Source: Mesonia mobilis DSM 19841 (GTDB lineage Bacteria > Bacteroidota > Bacteroidia > Flavobacteriales > Flavobacteriaceae). Taken from it: DNA of 64,000 nt. Location: positions 1 through 64,000 of the forward strand of contig NZ_AUHX01000013.1 in the NCBI RefSeq assembly GCF_000423405.1, given 5' to 3'. Below the pieces are notes generated by a model. That model searched no databases. It was not told the origin of the DNA and saw nothing but the letters and a program-made list of their open reading frames with translations. The translations under genes and the position numbers were made by a program. Every line of letters begins with the position of its first letter. Position 1 is the first letter of the stretch. Below are positions 1 through 7,672 of the stretch, piece by piece.

Positions 1-149
1 CCAGTAATAGGTAGATTGTATACGCGTTACGCACCCGTGCGCCACTCGTCAGCCAGAGCAAGCTCTGCTGTTACCGTTCGACTTGCATGTGTTAGGCCTG
101 CCGCTAGCGTTCATCCTGAGCCAGGATCAAACTCTTCATCGTTGTTTTT
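1..149 (-). rRNA. rrs: 16S ribosomal RNA, 5' end (partial)
   Basis: The reverse complement contains the universal 16S 5' segment AGAGTTTGATCCTGGCTCAG, followed by GATGAACGCTAGCGGCAGG and the V1 region with the GTCGAACGG motif. The gene runs off the left edge, so only about 145 nt of the molecule are present. The exact mature 5' end, near 146-150, is estimated by analogy with other 16S genes. It is the first gene of an rRNA operon transcribed to the left. Confidence 0.97.
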
Positions 150-418
150 TAAATATATTTACAATACTTAATTTCCAACTCGGAATTATCGTTTACTCTA
201 AACTAATAAAGTAAGACTCAAAATTTAAAAATTAGCTATTTAGCCTTAATTCGTTTTTACTGTCAATCAATACTTCAATGAACTCTTCTACTTCCACTCT
301 TTTTAAAGCTTCCGTGTTGTCGAAAATAAAGGAATCGAACCTTCAACTCTATCGCGCCATCCCGGCTTTTCTTGTCATAATTTTTTGAGAACTTTAACGC
401 TTTCTGCGTTTGCGGGTG
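150..418 (-). other. rRNA operon leader region
   Basis: This non-coding stretch lies between the most proximal rRNA promoter and the 16S 5' end. It contains no ORF. On the minus strand, around 287-264, it carries GTTCATTGAAGTATTG, which resembles a boxA-like antitermination or processing element of Bacteroidota rRNA leaders. Around 328-366 it carries a tRNA-like piece with a T-arm (loop TTCGATT). Near 396-410 a small hairpin AACGC/GCGTT lies at the start of the transcript. Function is inferred from position only. Confidence 0.6.
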
Positions 419-448
419 CAAATGTAAAACTTATTTTTAATTCAACAA
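419..448 (-). promoter_or_regulatory. rRNA promoter P1 (proximal)
   Basis: On the minus strand TTG (448-446) is followed after 19 nt by TACATTTG (426-419). This matches the Bacteroidota primary sigma consensus TTG-N19-21-TAnnTTTG. The expected start is near 415. The first transcribed bases can form a 5 bp hairpin (396-410). Confidence 0.7.
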
Positions 449-570
449 ATAAAAATTAAGTTTTTTTTTATTTTTTTTATTTTTCAGCCTTACAAGATAC
501 AAATTCTACCTCTAAAACTCAAAAATTTCAACCCTTTTCAATGAACTTAGCTTCTTTCTGAAAGCGGATG

Positions 571-600
571 CAAATGTAAAACCTTTTTATTTACTAGCAA
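571..600 (-). promoter_or_regulatory. rRNA promoter P2
   Basis: On the minus strand TTG (600-598) is separated by 19 nt from TACATTTG (578-571). Just downstream, the stretch 557-570 (TCTGAAAGCGG on the plus strand) is nearly identical to that of P3, so the two are duplicated promoter units. Confidence 0.7.
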
Positions 601-728
601 GTAAAAAATGAAGTTTTTTTTAATTTATTTTTTCAGCTTCTTTTAAGTAATCTATACTCCCCAAAACCGCCATAAACTCAACTCCAATCTAACTTTACAA
701 TAAACATCGCTCCCTCTGAAAGCGGCTG

Positions 729-760
729 CAAATATACGTCTGTTTTTCCTTCCTAAACAA
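729..760 (-). promoter_or_regulatory. rRNA promoter P3 (distal)
   Basis: On the minus strand TTG (760-758) is separated by 21 nt from TATATTTG (736-729). The initial transcribed region, 724-708, folds into a hairpin CGCTTTC-AGA-GGGAGCG if G-U pairs are allowed. The region 761-890 up to the next gene holds nothing else that I can identify. Confidence 0.65.
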
Positions 761-890
761 ACTTTTCTTCAACTTTATTTAAAGTTATTTTAATAACTCA
801 ATCTAAATACCAAACGAGCAGTTAGTTAGAATGATAAATTATTTTGAGATTTCTTCTTCAATTATTATTTATACCTTTAAATAAAAACAT

Positions 891-1250
891 ATGAACTATC
901 CTTGGCACTTATATGTGATGGCTTTTCTATATGTATTGGCCGGTATAAATCACTTTCTAAAACCTAAAATATATCTTAGAATTATGCCTCGATATTTACC
1001 GGCGCATAAATTTTTGGTGTATTTAAGTGGTATTTTCGAGATCGCTCTTGGGATCGGTGTTTGCTTTTCTGCTACTAAAAACATTTCATTATACGGGATC
1101 ATTGCGATGTTAATTGTTTTCTTGCTAGTTCATTTTTATATGTTGAGTTCTACAAAAGCTGGAGCAGGATTACCAAAATGGTTATTAGTTCTTCGAGTTC
1201 CGCTTCAATTTGTATTAATGTATTGGGCTTATTATTACTTGTCTTATTAA
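891..1250 (+). CDS. DoxX-like small membrane protein
   Basis: A 119-residue protein that is almost entirely hydrophobic, with four probable transmembrane helices. It starts MNYPWHLYVMAFLYVLAGINHF, and the early AGINHFLKP segment followed by P-R-Y-L-P is typical of the DoxX/DoxD-like superfamily (MauE/DoxX). These are inner-membrane proteins of poorly defined role, some linked to thiosulfate:quinone oxidation or redox homeostasis. Nothing here fixes a substrate. The stop is 1 nt from the ATG of the AlkB gene, so the two are likely co-transcribed. The family call is moderately sure; function is unknown. Confidence 0.75.
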   Translation: MNYPWHLYVMAFLYVLAGINHFLKPKIYLRIMPRYLPAHKFLVYLSGIFEIALGIGVCFSATKNISLYGIIAMLIVFLLVHFYMLSSTKAGAGLPKWLLVLRVPLQFVLMYWAYYYLSY

Positions 1251-1251
1251 T

Positions 1252-1833
1252 ATGAAAGCAATCGATCTCAACCTCCCCGACTCTACCTTATTATATTACC
1301 CAAACTTTTATTCCGCAGAAAAAGCAGATGAATTATTCAACGAGTTGCTTGATGCTATTAATTGGAAGGAAGAGCAAATTAGAGTGTTTGGTAAATTACA
1401 TTGGCAACCTAGACTCACCTCATTTTATGCGAATAACACGAACACTTATTCTTATTCTTCTTTAAAGATGGAACCAAATCCGTTTTTTTCAACTTTAAAA
1501 AAAATTAAAGAAGATGTTGAAAAAATTGCAGGTGTTAACTTCACCTCTTGCCTTGCCAATTTATACCGCGACGGAAAAGATAGCAATGGCTGGCACGCCG
1601 ATGATGAAAAAGAGTTAGGCAAAAACCCGATTATTGCTTCTGTAAGTTTAGGCGCCAATCGATTTTTTAAGTTTAGACACAAAAAAGATGCGCAACTTCA
1701 GCATAAATTACTATTAGAACACGGTAGTTTACTTATAATGAAAGATGAAACACAACATTTTTGGAAGCATCAACTTCCGAAAACTCAGAAACACGTTGAA
1801 AAAAGAATTAATCTAACTTTCAGAATTATTTAA
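1252..1833 (+). CDS. alkB: AlkB-like 2-oxoglutarate/Fe(II) dioxygenase
   Basis: A 193-residue protein of the AlkB family, which directly reverses N-alkyl damage such as 1-methyladenine and 3-methylcytosine by oxidative demethylation. Visible motifs are NLYRDGKDSNGWHADDE, giving the iron ligands H115 and D117, then H173, and the 2-oxoglutarate-binding RINLTFR block (R185, R191) at the extreme C-terminus. The length and the N-terminal substrate lid are like the short bacterial and human ALKBH2/3-type proteins rather than E. coli AlkB. It follows the DoxX-like gene with no gap, so an operon is likely. No Ada-type regulator is adjacent. Confidence 0.92.
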   Translation: MKAIDLNLPDSTLLYYPNFYSAEKADELFNELLDAINWKEEQIRVFGKLHWQPRLTSFYANNTNTYSYSSLKMEPNPFFSTLKKIKEDVEKIAGVNFTSCLANLYRDGKDSNGWHADDEKELGKNPIIASVSLGANRFFKFRHKKDAQLQHKLLLEHGSLLIMKDETQHFWKHQLPKTQKHVEKRINLTFRII

Positions 1834-1936
1834 TTTTTTCAGCTTTAAGAATTGTTAACGCTTTGAACCTTAAGTTTTAAATGTTGTTTAAGAGATTTTA
1901 AATCAATTTGCACTTAGTTTTGTAATAAAAAGTTGA

Positions 1937-2287
1937 ATGATATCACTAGAATCTAAGGGAAATACAATTTATACCATTGCCGAAAAGAAGTTGGATAAGG
2001 AGGATTATAGACAGTTGATTCCGTTTTTAGAGAGAAAGACCGATTTTAACGACCATATTAATTGGTATTTTGAAATGAAAGATGTCGAGGGAGCCAAAGC
2101 AATTGCTGCTTGGAAAAATCTAAAAATAAATATAGATTACAATAATCAGCTTGATAAGATCGCGATGGTTGGCGGTAAAGAATGGCAAGATTGGTTAACA
2201 CAACTTATGAAACCATTTAGCAATGCTGAAATAAAATATTTTACACAACAACAAAAAGAAAGAGCACAAAATTGGATCGAGGACTAA
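1937..2287 (+). CDS. STAS/SEC14-like (SpoIIAA-like) protein
   Basis: A 116-residue soluble protein. It resembles the SpoIIAA-like (STAS/SEC14) family: beta-strand rich N-terminus (MISLESKGNTIYTIAEKKLDKEDY), a central WYFEMKDVEG strand, and a KIAMVGGKEWQDWLTQLMKPFSNAEIKYF segment typical of the family. Its role is unknown; members may bind lipophilic ligands or act as partner-switch modules. A TAnnTTTG-like element (1915-1922) lies just upstream but lacks a good -33. The stop overlaps the next ATG by one base (TAATG), implying translational coupling. Confidence 0.7.
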   Translation: MISLESKGNTIYTIAEKKLDKEDYRQLIPFLERKTDFNDHINWYFEMKDVEGAKAIAAWKNLKINIDYNNQLDKIAMVGGKEWQDWLTQLMKPFSNAEIKYFTQQQKERAQNWIED

Positions 2288-2562
2288 TGGAAAAATTTAC
2301 AGATCGAGAAGTAGACAGAATTATAGAAATGGCTTGGGAAGACCGAACCCCATTTGAAGCGATTGAATTTCAGTTTGGTTTAACCGAAAAAGATGTAATT
2401 AAGTTTATGCAAAAACATATGAAACCTTCTAGCTTTAGAATGTGGCGTAAACGAGTACAAGGCAGAAAGACGAAACATCAAAATTTACGACCAGATGATG
2501 TAAAAACTTTTAAATCTTCAAGACAAAAACACATCTCCCACAACTCGATCTCTAAACGATAA
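2287..2562 (+). CDS. TIGR03643-family conserved protein
   Basis: A 91-residue basic protein starting at the ATG at 2287. A TTG five codons upstream would also be in frame, but it lies inside the preceding gene and the ATG gives the normal TAATG coupling. The sequence FTDREVDRIIEMAWEDRTPFEAIEFQFGLTE, then V.KFM...MKP.SF..WR.RV.GR.TKH, is characteristic of TIGR03643. The fold looks like a helix-turn-helix DNA-binding domain with a basic tail, but no function is established. It ends only 2 bp from the convergent nuclease gene. Confidence 0.8.
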   Translation: MEKFTDREVDRIIEMAWEDRTPFEAIEFQFGLTEKDVIKFMQKHMKPSSFRMWRKRVQGRKTKHQNLRPDDVKTFKSSRQKHISHNSISKR

Positions 2563-2564
2563 GT

Positions 2565-3350
2565 TTACGCAAAAATATCATTCAAAACTTTTGCTAATCG
2601 AATACCACCTTTTTGAAGTTGTGTTCTCGTTTGTGTAAACCAATCGTACATATATCTATAGTAAAGTTTATCGCCATCTTCTGTACCGGCGTAAACTTTT
2701 TCAACTAGATTTTGAGAATCTTTTGCCCAGTCGATTACCGAACCACTTTGAATAGCTTTTAATTCAGATTTTGTAAGTTTTTCTTGATTCATCGCCAAGT
2801 CTGAATAACTCATATCGAAAAACTCGATCATCTCACTATCCCAAACTCGGTGTAAATTAGAACTTTTGTTAAACCATTTTACATCAATATCGTTACCCCC
2901 TTTATCATCTTCGTGCCCAACGTGTAATGGCTGATGCAAATCACCTACTAAATGCACCAACATTTTTAAGTAAAATTGCTTATCTGCTCTAGAGGTTTCT
3001 TCAGCTTTGAGTTTTGCCACACATTCTTCGATCGCCCAAATTAAGTTTTCATCTAACTCGTCTTTAACTTCAGCATAGGTTTTACCGCTAGGAATATTTA
3101 CATAATGCCACTTGCTGTATTTTCGGTAAGCAGGATCACTTTTAATATCGTCTCCAAAAGTAGAAACAAATGCTAAAGACTCTCCGTCTAATAATTCTGT
3201 GATCTTCTTTAGCGTTTTCTTTTTTAAATAACCTTCTGCGATTTTTGCGGTGGTTCGATGTCCGTTCTTACCCCAATCACCTTTTTCACCGGCAAATGTT
3301 ATTGTGTTTATACCTATTAAAACAACTAGCAGAAAATATCTCAATTTCAT
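2565..3350 (-). CDS. S1/P1-type zinc-dependent nuclease
   Basis: A 261-residue secreted protein with an N-terminal signal peptide (about 1-20). The mature protein begins close to W26, and in S1/P1 nucleases the mature N-terminal Trp coordinates zinc. Further ligand motifs are GHRTTAKIAEGYL, the KWHYVNIP block, and LVHLVGDLHQPLHVGH followed by GGNDIDV and NLHRVWDSEM. Together these supply the trinuclear zinc centre. The enzyme degrades single-stranded DNA/RNA and 3'-nucleotides in the periplasm or outside the cell, probably for phosphate or nucleoside scavenging. It appears monocistronic. Confidence 0.92.
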   Translation of the reverse strand: MKLRYFLLVVLIGINTITFAGEKGDWGKNGHRTTAKIAEGYLKKKTLKKITELLDGESLAFVSTFGDDIKSDPAYRKYSKWHYVNIPSGKTYAEVKDELDENLIWAIEECVAKLKAEETSRADKQFYLKMLVHLVGDLHQPLHVGHEDDKGGNDIDVKWFNKSSNLHRVWDSEMIEFFDMSYSDLAMNQEKLTKSELKAIQSGSVIDWAKDSQNLVEKVYAGTEDGDKLYYRYMYDWFTQTRTQLQKGGIRLAKVLNDIFA

Positions 3351-3500
3351 TTTGTAAACTTTAGAGCCGCTAAACTACAAAAGAAGATTTAATATTTCTT
3401 CATTTTTAAGATTACTAAACAATTAATAAGTAGGATAAAAGTTATACTCCTAGAAAGAAGATTATTTTATTATATTTTTACGTAGCAAAAAAATAAACCT

Positions 3501-4427
3501 ATGAGAGTCTTATTATTTACTATTGTTTTATTGCTGAATTTCTTCAGCATTCAAGCGCAAGACAATTTTATTGCCAACGATTTAAGAATTAATCAATATG
3601 TTGAAGGAACACTTTTGGCACCCAGACAAGAAACCGTTCCGTTAGCGATCATCATCAACGGTTCTGGCCCGATCGACCGAAATGGAAACGAAATGATGAC
3701 CAAAAATAATTCTGCAAAAAAATTAGCGGAAGCTTTAGCAAAAAAAGGAATTGCAACATTTAGATACGATAAACGAACCTTAAAAGCACAACAGCTAAAT
3801 ATAGATGAAAAAGATATGCGCTTTGATGATTTTATCGACGATGCAAAAGCTGTGATCAAACGTTTTACTGAATTACCTAACTATTCTAGCATATATATTA
3901 TAGGTCACAGTCAAGGTTCTTTGGTCGGGATGATTGCCGCACAAGAAAAAGCTGATGGTTTTATAAGTATCGCCGGCGCCGGGCAAACTATAGATAGTTT
4001 AATTGTGGAGCAAATTGGCAGACAAATGCCGGGATTAGAAGAAAGCGCCAGAACTGCATTTAATGAATTAAGAGCAAACGGAAAGGTAAAAGACTACAAC
4101 CAAGGTCTGGCTTCTTTGTTTAAAAAATCAATTCAACCCTTTATGTTTTCTTGGATGAAATACGATCCGCAACAAGAAATAAAAAAATTAGAAATGCCTG
4201 TTCTAATTATCAACGGTGATAATGATCTACAAGTAAACACCAATGAAGCTAAAAAATTAAAAGATGCAAAACCCGATGCAGAACTCGTAATTATAGAAAA
4301 CATGAATCATATTTATCGAATTATAGATAAAAACGACGATATTGCGAACCAAAAATCTTATAATGAACCTCAACGACCAATTTCTAACGAAATGGTAGAG
4401 CAAATTTCAAATTTCATATTAAACTAA
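3501..4427 (+). CDS. secreted alpha/beta hydrolase
   Basis: A 308-residue protein with a signal peptide (about 1-20, ending SIQAQ) and an alpha/beta-hydrolase fold. The nucleophile elbow is GHSQG (S137). An acidic residue follows in LIINGDNDLQV (D240 or D242) and the catalytic histidine in ENMNHIYR (H270). An NGSGP motif near residue 53 probably forms the oxyanion hole. It resembles dienelactone-hydrolase/acyl-peptide-hydrolase-like esterases of Bacteroidota; the substrate cannot be deduced. The HAD gene starts 11 bp downstream, so co-transcription is likely. Confidence 0.85.
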   Translation: MRVLLFTIVLLLNFFSIQAQDNFIANDLRINQYVEGTLLAPRQETVPLAIIINGSGPIDRNGNEMMTKNNSAKKLAEALAKKGIATFRYDKRTLKAQQLNIDEKDMRFDDFIDDAKAVIKRFTELPNYSSIYIIGHSQGSLVGMIAAQEKADGFISIAGAGQTIDSLIVEQIGRQMPGLEESARTAFNELRANGKVKDYNQGLASLFKKSIQPFMFSWMKYDPQQEIKKLEMPVLIINGDNDLQVNTNEAKKLKDAKPDAELVIIENMNHIYRIIDKNDDIANQKSYNEPQRPISNEMVEQISNFILN

Positions 4428-4438
4428 GCCCCAAAATT

Positions 4439-5248
4439 ATGAGCTATAAAATTGTATTTTCAGATATCGACGGAACTTTATTGAACAAAGACAGAGAATT
4501 ATCTGAAAGAACGATAAAAACCATTCAAGAAATTAAAGATGAAATTCCGGTAGTTCTAATTTCAGCACGTATGCCACAAGCTATGCGTCATCTTCAAAAA
4601 CAATTAGGTATCGAAAATCAACCTATTATTTGTTACAATGGTGGTTTTGTGCTTATCGACGAGCAACCGGTAAGTTCTACCGCGATCCCGGTACAAACAA
4701 TTGAAGAGTTGGCAAAATTCAACCAAAACACGAATGTGCATTTAAGCCTTTATAATGGTGAAGAATGGCACGTACCAGATTACGATTATTGGGCAAAACG
4801 CGAAGAGCGCAATACAAAAGTTACGCCATCGATCACACATATTGATACTGTAATGAACGATTGGGGCAAACGAGAACTTGGCGCACATAAAATTATGTGT
4901 ATGGGTGAAGAAGATAGAATTGAAGAAATGTTTCAGTTTTTAAATGAAAACTATGGCGATAAATTACATGTTTATCGTTCTAAAGAAACTTATATTGAAG
5001 TTGCCAATAAACAGATCTCGAAACTTACTGCAATAGAATATCTTCTAAAAAATCATTTCAACCTTTCTATTGAAGAAACCGTTGCTTTTGGCGATAATTA
5101 CAATGATGTTGAAATGATTAATGGTGTTGGTATGGGTGTTGCCGTTGCAAATGCCAGAGAAGAAACCAAAAAAGTTGCTAATAAAATTACCGACGCAAGT
5201 ATCGATGATGGTGTGGCAAAAACTTTAGAAGAATTATTTTTAAAATAA
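4439..5248 (+). CDS. Cof-type HAD-IIB family phosphatase
   Basis: A 269-residue cytoplasmic HAD hydrolase. Motif I is DIDGTLL with nucleophile D9 and acid/base D11, motif II is the Ser in VLISARMP, and motif IV is GDNYND (218-223) binding Mg2+. A C2-type cap domain occupies the centre, as in Cof/YbiV/YidA proteins that dephosphorylate sugar phosphates, FMN, PLP or thiamine-pyrophosphate precursors. The substrate is not predictable. It sits between the hydrolase and the DUF819 gene with short gaps (11 and 14 bp), so these three likely form one transcript. Confidence 0.9.
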   Translation: MSYKIVFSDIDGTLLNKDRELSERTIKTIQEIKDEIPVVLISARMPQAMRHLQKQLGIENQPIICYNGGFVLIDEQPVSSTAIPVQTIEELAKFNQNTNVHLSLYNGEEWHVPDYDYWAKREERNTKVTPSITHIDTVMNDWGKRELGAHKIMCMGEEDRIEEMFQFLNENYGDKLHVYRSKETYIEVANKQISKLTAIEYLLKNHFNLSIEETVAFGDNYNDVEMINGVGMGVAVANAREETKKVANKITDASIDDGVAKTLEELFLK

Positions 5249-5262
5249 ACCGATAAAACTTT

Positions 5263-6528
5263 ATGGAAAAAGTACCTTTTATAGAAAACGACGCCATAGT
5301 TTTAGGAATGTTAATGCTGCTCTTAGGAGCAGTTTTTTATACCTCATCGATAAAAACAGGATTTTGGGCAAAGTTTTACAAATTTGTTCCGGCATTATTG
5401 ATGTGCTATTTATTACCGGCGATTTTAAACTCTACACACGTTATCGATTCTGAAAATTCTCAACTTTACTTTGTTGCCAGCAGATATCTTTTACCGGCAT
5501 CATTGGTATTAATGACGTTGAGCATCGATCTAAAAGCTATTTTTAATCTCGGACCAAAAGCATTGATTATGTTTTTTACGGGAACTATTGGTATTGTGAT
5601 CGGCGGACCTTTAGCGATTTTAATCATTTCTACATTTTCACCAGAAACTGTTGGCGGCATTGGTCCCGATGCAACTTGGCGTGGATTAGCAACACTTGCC
5701 GGTAGTTGGATTGGCGGCGGAGCTAACCAAGCAGCGATGCTCGAAATTTTTAAATTTAACCCAGAAAAATATGGCGGGATGGTTTTTGTCGATATTGTTG
5801 TTGCAAACTTATGGATGGCCATTATCTTATTAGGGATTGGAAGAAATAAAGCTATCGATAAATGGTTTAACGCCGATGCTTCAGCAATTACAGCCTTAAA
5901 AGATAAAGTTGAAAATTATACCAAAAGTATTACCAAAAATCCCAGTCTTACCGATTATATGATTATGTTGGCTTTAGCTTTAGGAGCTGTTGGTATTGCA
6001 CATTTTGGAGCCGATAATATTTCTTCATTTTTAACTTCTAATTTTGAAGTTTTTAATGACAAGAGTTCTGCCTTGGCATCATTTACTTCAACCTTCTTTT
6101 GGATGATCACAATCGCTACTTTAATAGGTATATTACTTTCATTTACCAAAGCAAAACAATACGAAGGTGCAGGAGCAAGTAAATTAGGAAGCATTTTTAT
6201 TTATATTCTCGTAGCCACCATCGGGATGAAGATGGATTTAACGATGATCTTCGATAATCCCAATCTTATTTTAATCGGTTTAGTTTGGATGGCCATTCAC
6301 GCAATTTTATTAATTGTCGTAGCTAAGATTATTAAAGCACCGTTTTTCTTTTTAGCCGTGGGTAGCCAAGCGAACGTAGGCGGCGCGGCATCTGCGCCTG
6401 TTGTTGCTTCGGCGTTTCATCCTTCATTAGCTACCGTTGGCGTGCTCTTAGCCGTAATGGGTTATGTGGTAGGAACCTGGTCTGCTTATGGTTGCGCAAT
6501 TTTAATGCAAATCGCTTCCGGAAATTAG
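5263..6528 (+). CDS. DUF819 family membrane protein
   Basis: A 421-residue polytopic inner-membrane protein with about ten to eleven transmembrane helices. The sequence includes GSWIGGGANQAAM and, near the C-terminus, GSQANVGGAASAPVVASAFHPSLATVGVLLAVMGYVVGT. These two glycine-rich repeats are hallmarks of DUF819 (YjcL-like) proteins. The inverted-repeat layout suggests a secondary transporter, possibly for organic anions or peptides, but no substrate is proven for the family. The central loop at about 200-225 is hydrophilic. Confidence 0.85.
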   Translation: MEKVPFIENDAIVLGMLMLLLGAVFYTSSIKTGFWAKFYKFVPALLMCYLLPAILNSTHVIDSENSQLYFVASRYLLPASLVLMTLSIDLKAIFNLGPKALIMFFTGTIGIVIGGPLAILIISTFSPETVGGIGPDATWRGLATLAGSWIGGGANQAAMLEIFKFNPEKYGGMVFVDIVVANLWMAIILLGIGRNKAIDKWFNADASAITALKDKVENYTKSITKNPSLTDYMIMLALALGAVGIAHFGADNISSFLTSNFEVFNDKSSALASFTSTFFWMITIATLIGILLSFTKAKQYEGAGASKLGSIFIYILVATIGMKMDLTMIFDNPNLILIGLVWMAIHAILLIVVAKIIKAPFFFLAVGSQANVGGAASAPVVASAFHPSLATVGVLLAVMGYVVGTWSAYGCAILMQIASGN

Positions 6529-6573
6529 TAATTGTAGAAAAAAATAAGATATTTGTAGCCCTATTTTTAAGAT

Positions 6574-7308
6574 ATGAAAAAGCTATTTTTATTAGGTTTA
6601 ATTACCGCATTTATCGTTGCTTGTTCTAGCAAAGAAACTAACTTTACCTTATCGGGAAAAGTTGACGGACTCAAAAAAGGAACACTTTATCTCCAAAAAA
6701 TTGAAGATACTACGATCGTAAATGTAGATTCTCTAAATGTTGATGGAGATCCTGAATTTATTCTACAAGACAATATCGATGAACCACAAATCTTATTTCT
6801 TTATTTAGATAAAGTTGATGGCGATAAAAATGATGATATTGTAGAGTTTTTTGCTGAAAAGGGTGAAATGACCATTAACACCACGCTGAAAAATTTCACT
6901 TTTGATGCTGAAGTAAATGGCTCTAAAAATCACGTAAAACTGAAAGAATATCGTGATATTATGAAACGCTTCAACAATCAAAACCTCGATTTAATAAAAG
7001 AAAATTTTGAAGCGCAACAGGAAAATGATGAAGAAAAAATTCTAGCGGTTAACAAAAAGTACGAAAACAGTTTACGCAGAAAGTATTTATACACCGTAAA
7101 CTTTGCGATCAACAATAAAGATTATGAGGTTGCGCCATACATTATGCTTACTGAAGCTTTTGACGCAAACACCAAATATTTAGATACTGTTTATAATTCT
7201 TTAGGTAAAGAAGTAAGAAAATCTAAATACGGTAAAGAGTTAAAATCGTTTATAAAAGAGAGAGAAAAGTTAGATAAATTAGAAGAGAAAGTTGAGAAGA
7301 GAGACTAA
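6574..7308 (+). CDS. DUF4369 domain lipoprotein
   Basis: A 244-residue lipoprotein with signal peptide and lipobox FIVAC (lipidated Cys17). Residues about 23-115 (FTLSGKVDGLKKGTLYLQK...) match the DUF4369 beta-sandwich. This domain usually precedes a thioredoxin-like domain in Bacteroidota thiol-disulfide lipoproteins. Here the thioredoxin part is absent: there is no CxxC, and the C-terminal half is a charged helical segment rich in Lys and Glu. It is probably an envelope lipoprotein of unknown role. It ends just before a strong bidirectional terminator. Confidence 0.8.
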   Translation: MKKLFLLGLITAFIVACSSKETNFTLSGKVDGLKKGTLYLQKIEDTTIVNVDSLNVDGDPEFILQDNIDEPQILFLYLDKVDGDKNDDIVEFFAEKGEMTINTTLKNFTFDAEVNGSKNHVKLKEYRDIMKRFNNQNLDLIKENFEAQQENDEEKILAVNKKYENSLRRKYLYTVNFAINNKDYEVAPYIMLTEAFDANTKYLDTVYNSLGKEVRKSKYGKELKSFIKEREKLDKLEEKVEKRD

Positions 7309-7337
7309 AACTTCCTTTCAGTAAAAAGCATAAAAAA

Positions 7338-7368
7338 AAGCGGAATTATTAAATTCCGCTTTTTTTTG
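7338..7368. terminator. bidirectional intrinsic terminator
   Basis: The stem AGCGGAATT (7339-7347) pairs with AATTCCGCT (7352-7360) around a 4-nt loop. It is flanked by an A-run on the left and a T-run on the right, so it can stop transcription from both sides. It lies between the DUF4369 gene and the convergent small gene. Confidence 0.92.
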
Positions 7369-7369
7369 A

Positions 7370-7636
7370 TTAAAGTTCGTTCACTCGTTTTACTAAATCT
7401 TTAGCTTCAGTTTCTAATTCTTTGCTAACTTGTTTTAGATGAGCTCCTCTATTTTCAACTTCTTTATTGTTTATTTTTACAATAAAACCATTAAAAGAAG
7501 TAATTGCATCTTCTACAATTTGATCTGATTTTGAATGATCTTCTTCAGGATTTACAATCTGATGAATGTATGCGGCTTCAATAATATCGCCCATTACATA
7601 ATTAAGATCACGCTTTAAAGTTCTTACGCTTGCCAT
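7370..7636 (-). CDS. small conserved flavobacterial protein
   Basis: An 88-residue soluble, mostly alpha-helical protein (MASVRTLKRDLNYVMGDIIEAAYIHQ...). I recognise it as the type of short hypothetical protein found widely in Flavobacteriia but know of no function. It has no signal peptide, cysteine cluster or DNA-binding motif. A TACTTTTG -7-like element (7664-7657) sits 20 bp upstream of the ATG without a clear -33. It is the last gene of the minus-strand run beginning with the adhesin and ends at the shared terminator. Confidence 0.7.
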   Translation of the reverse strand: MASVRTLKRDLNYVMGDIIEAAYIHQIVNPEEDHSKSDQIVEDAITSFNGFIVKINNKEVENRGAHLKQVSKELETEAKDLVKRVNEL

Positions 7637-7672
7637 AATTTACTAATTTGATGGCGCAAAAGTAATCTAAAA

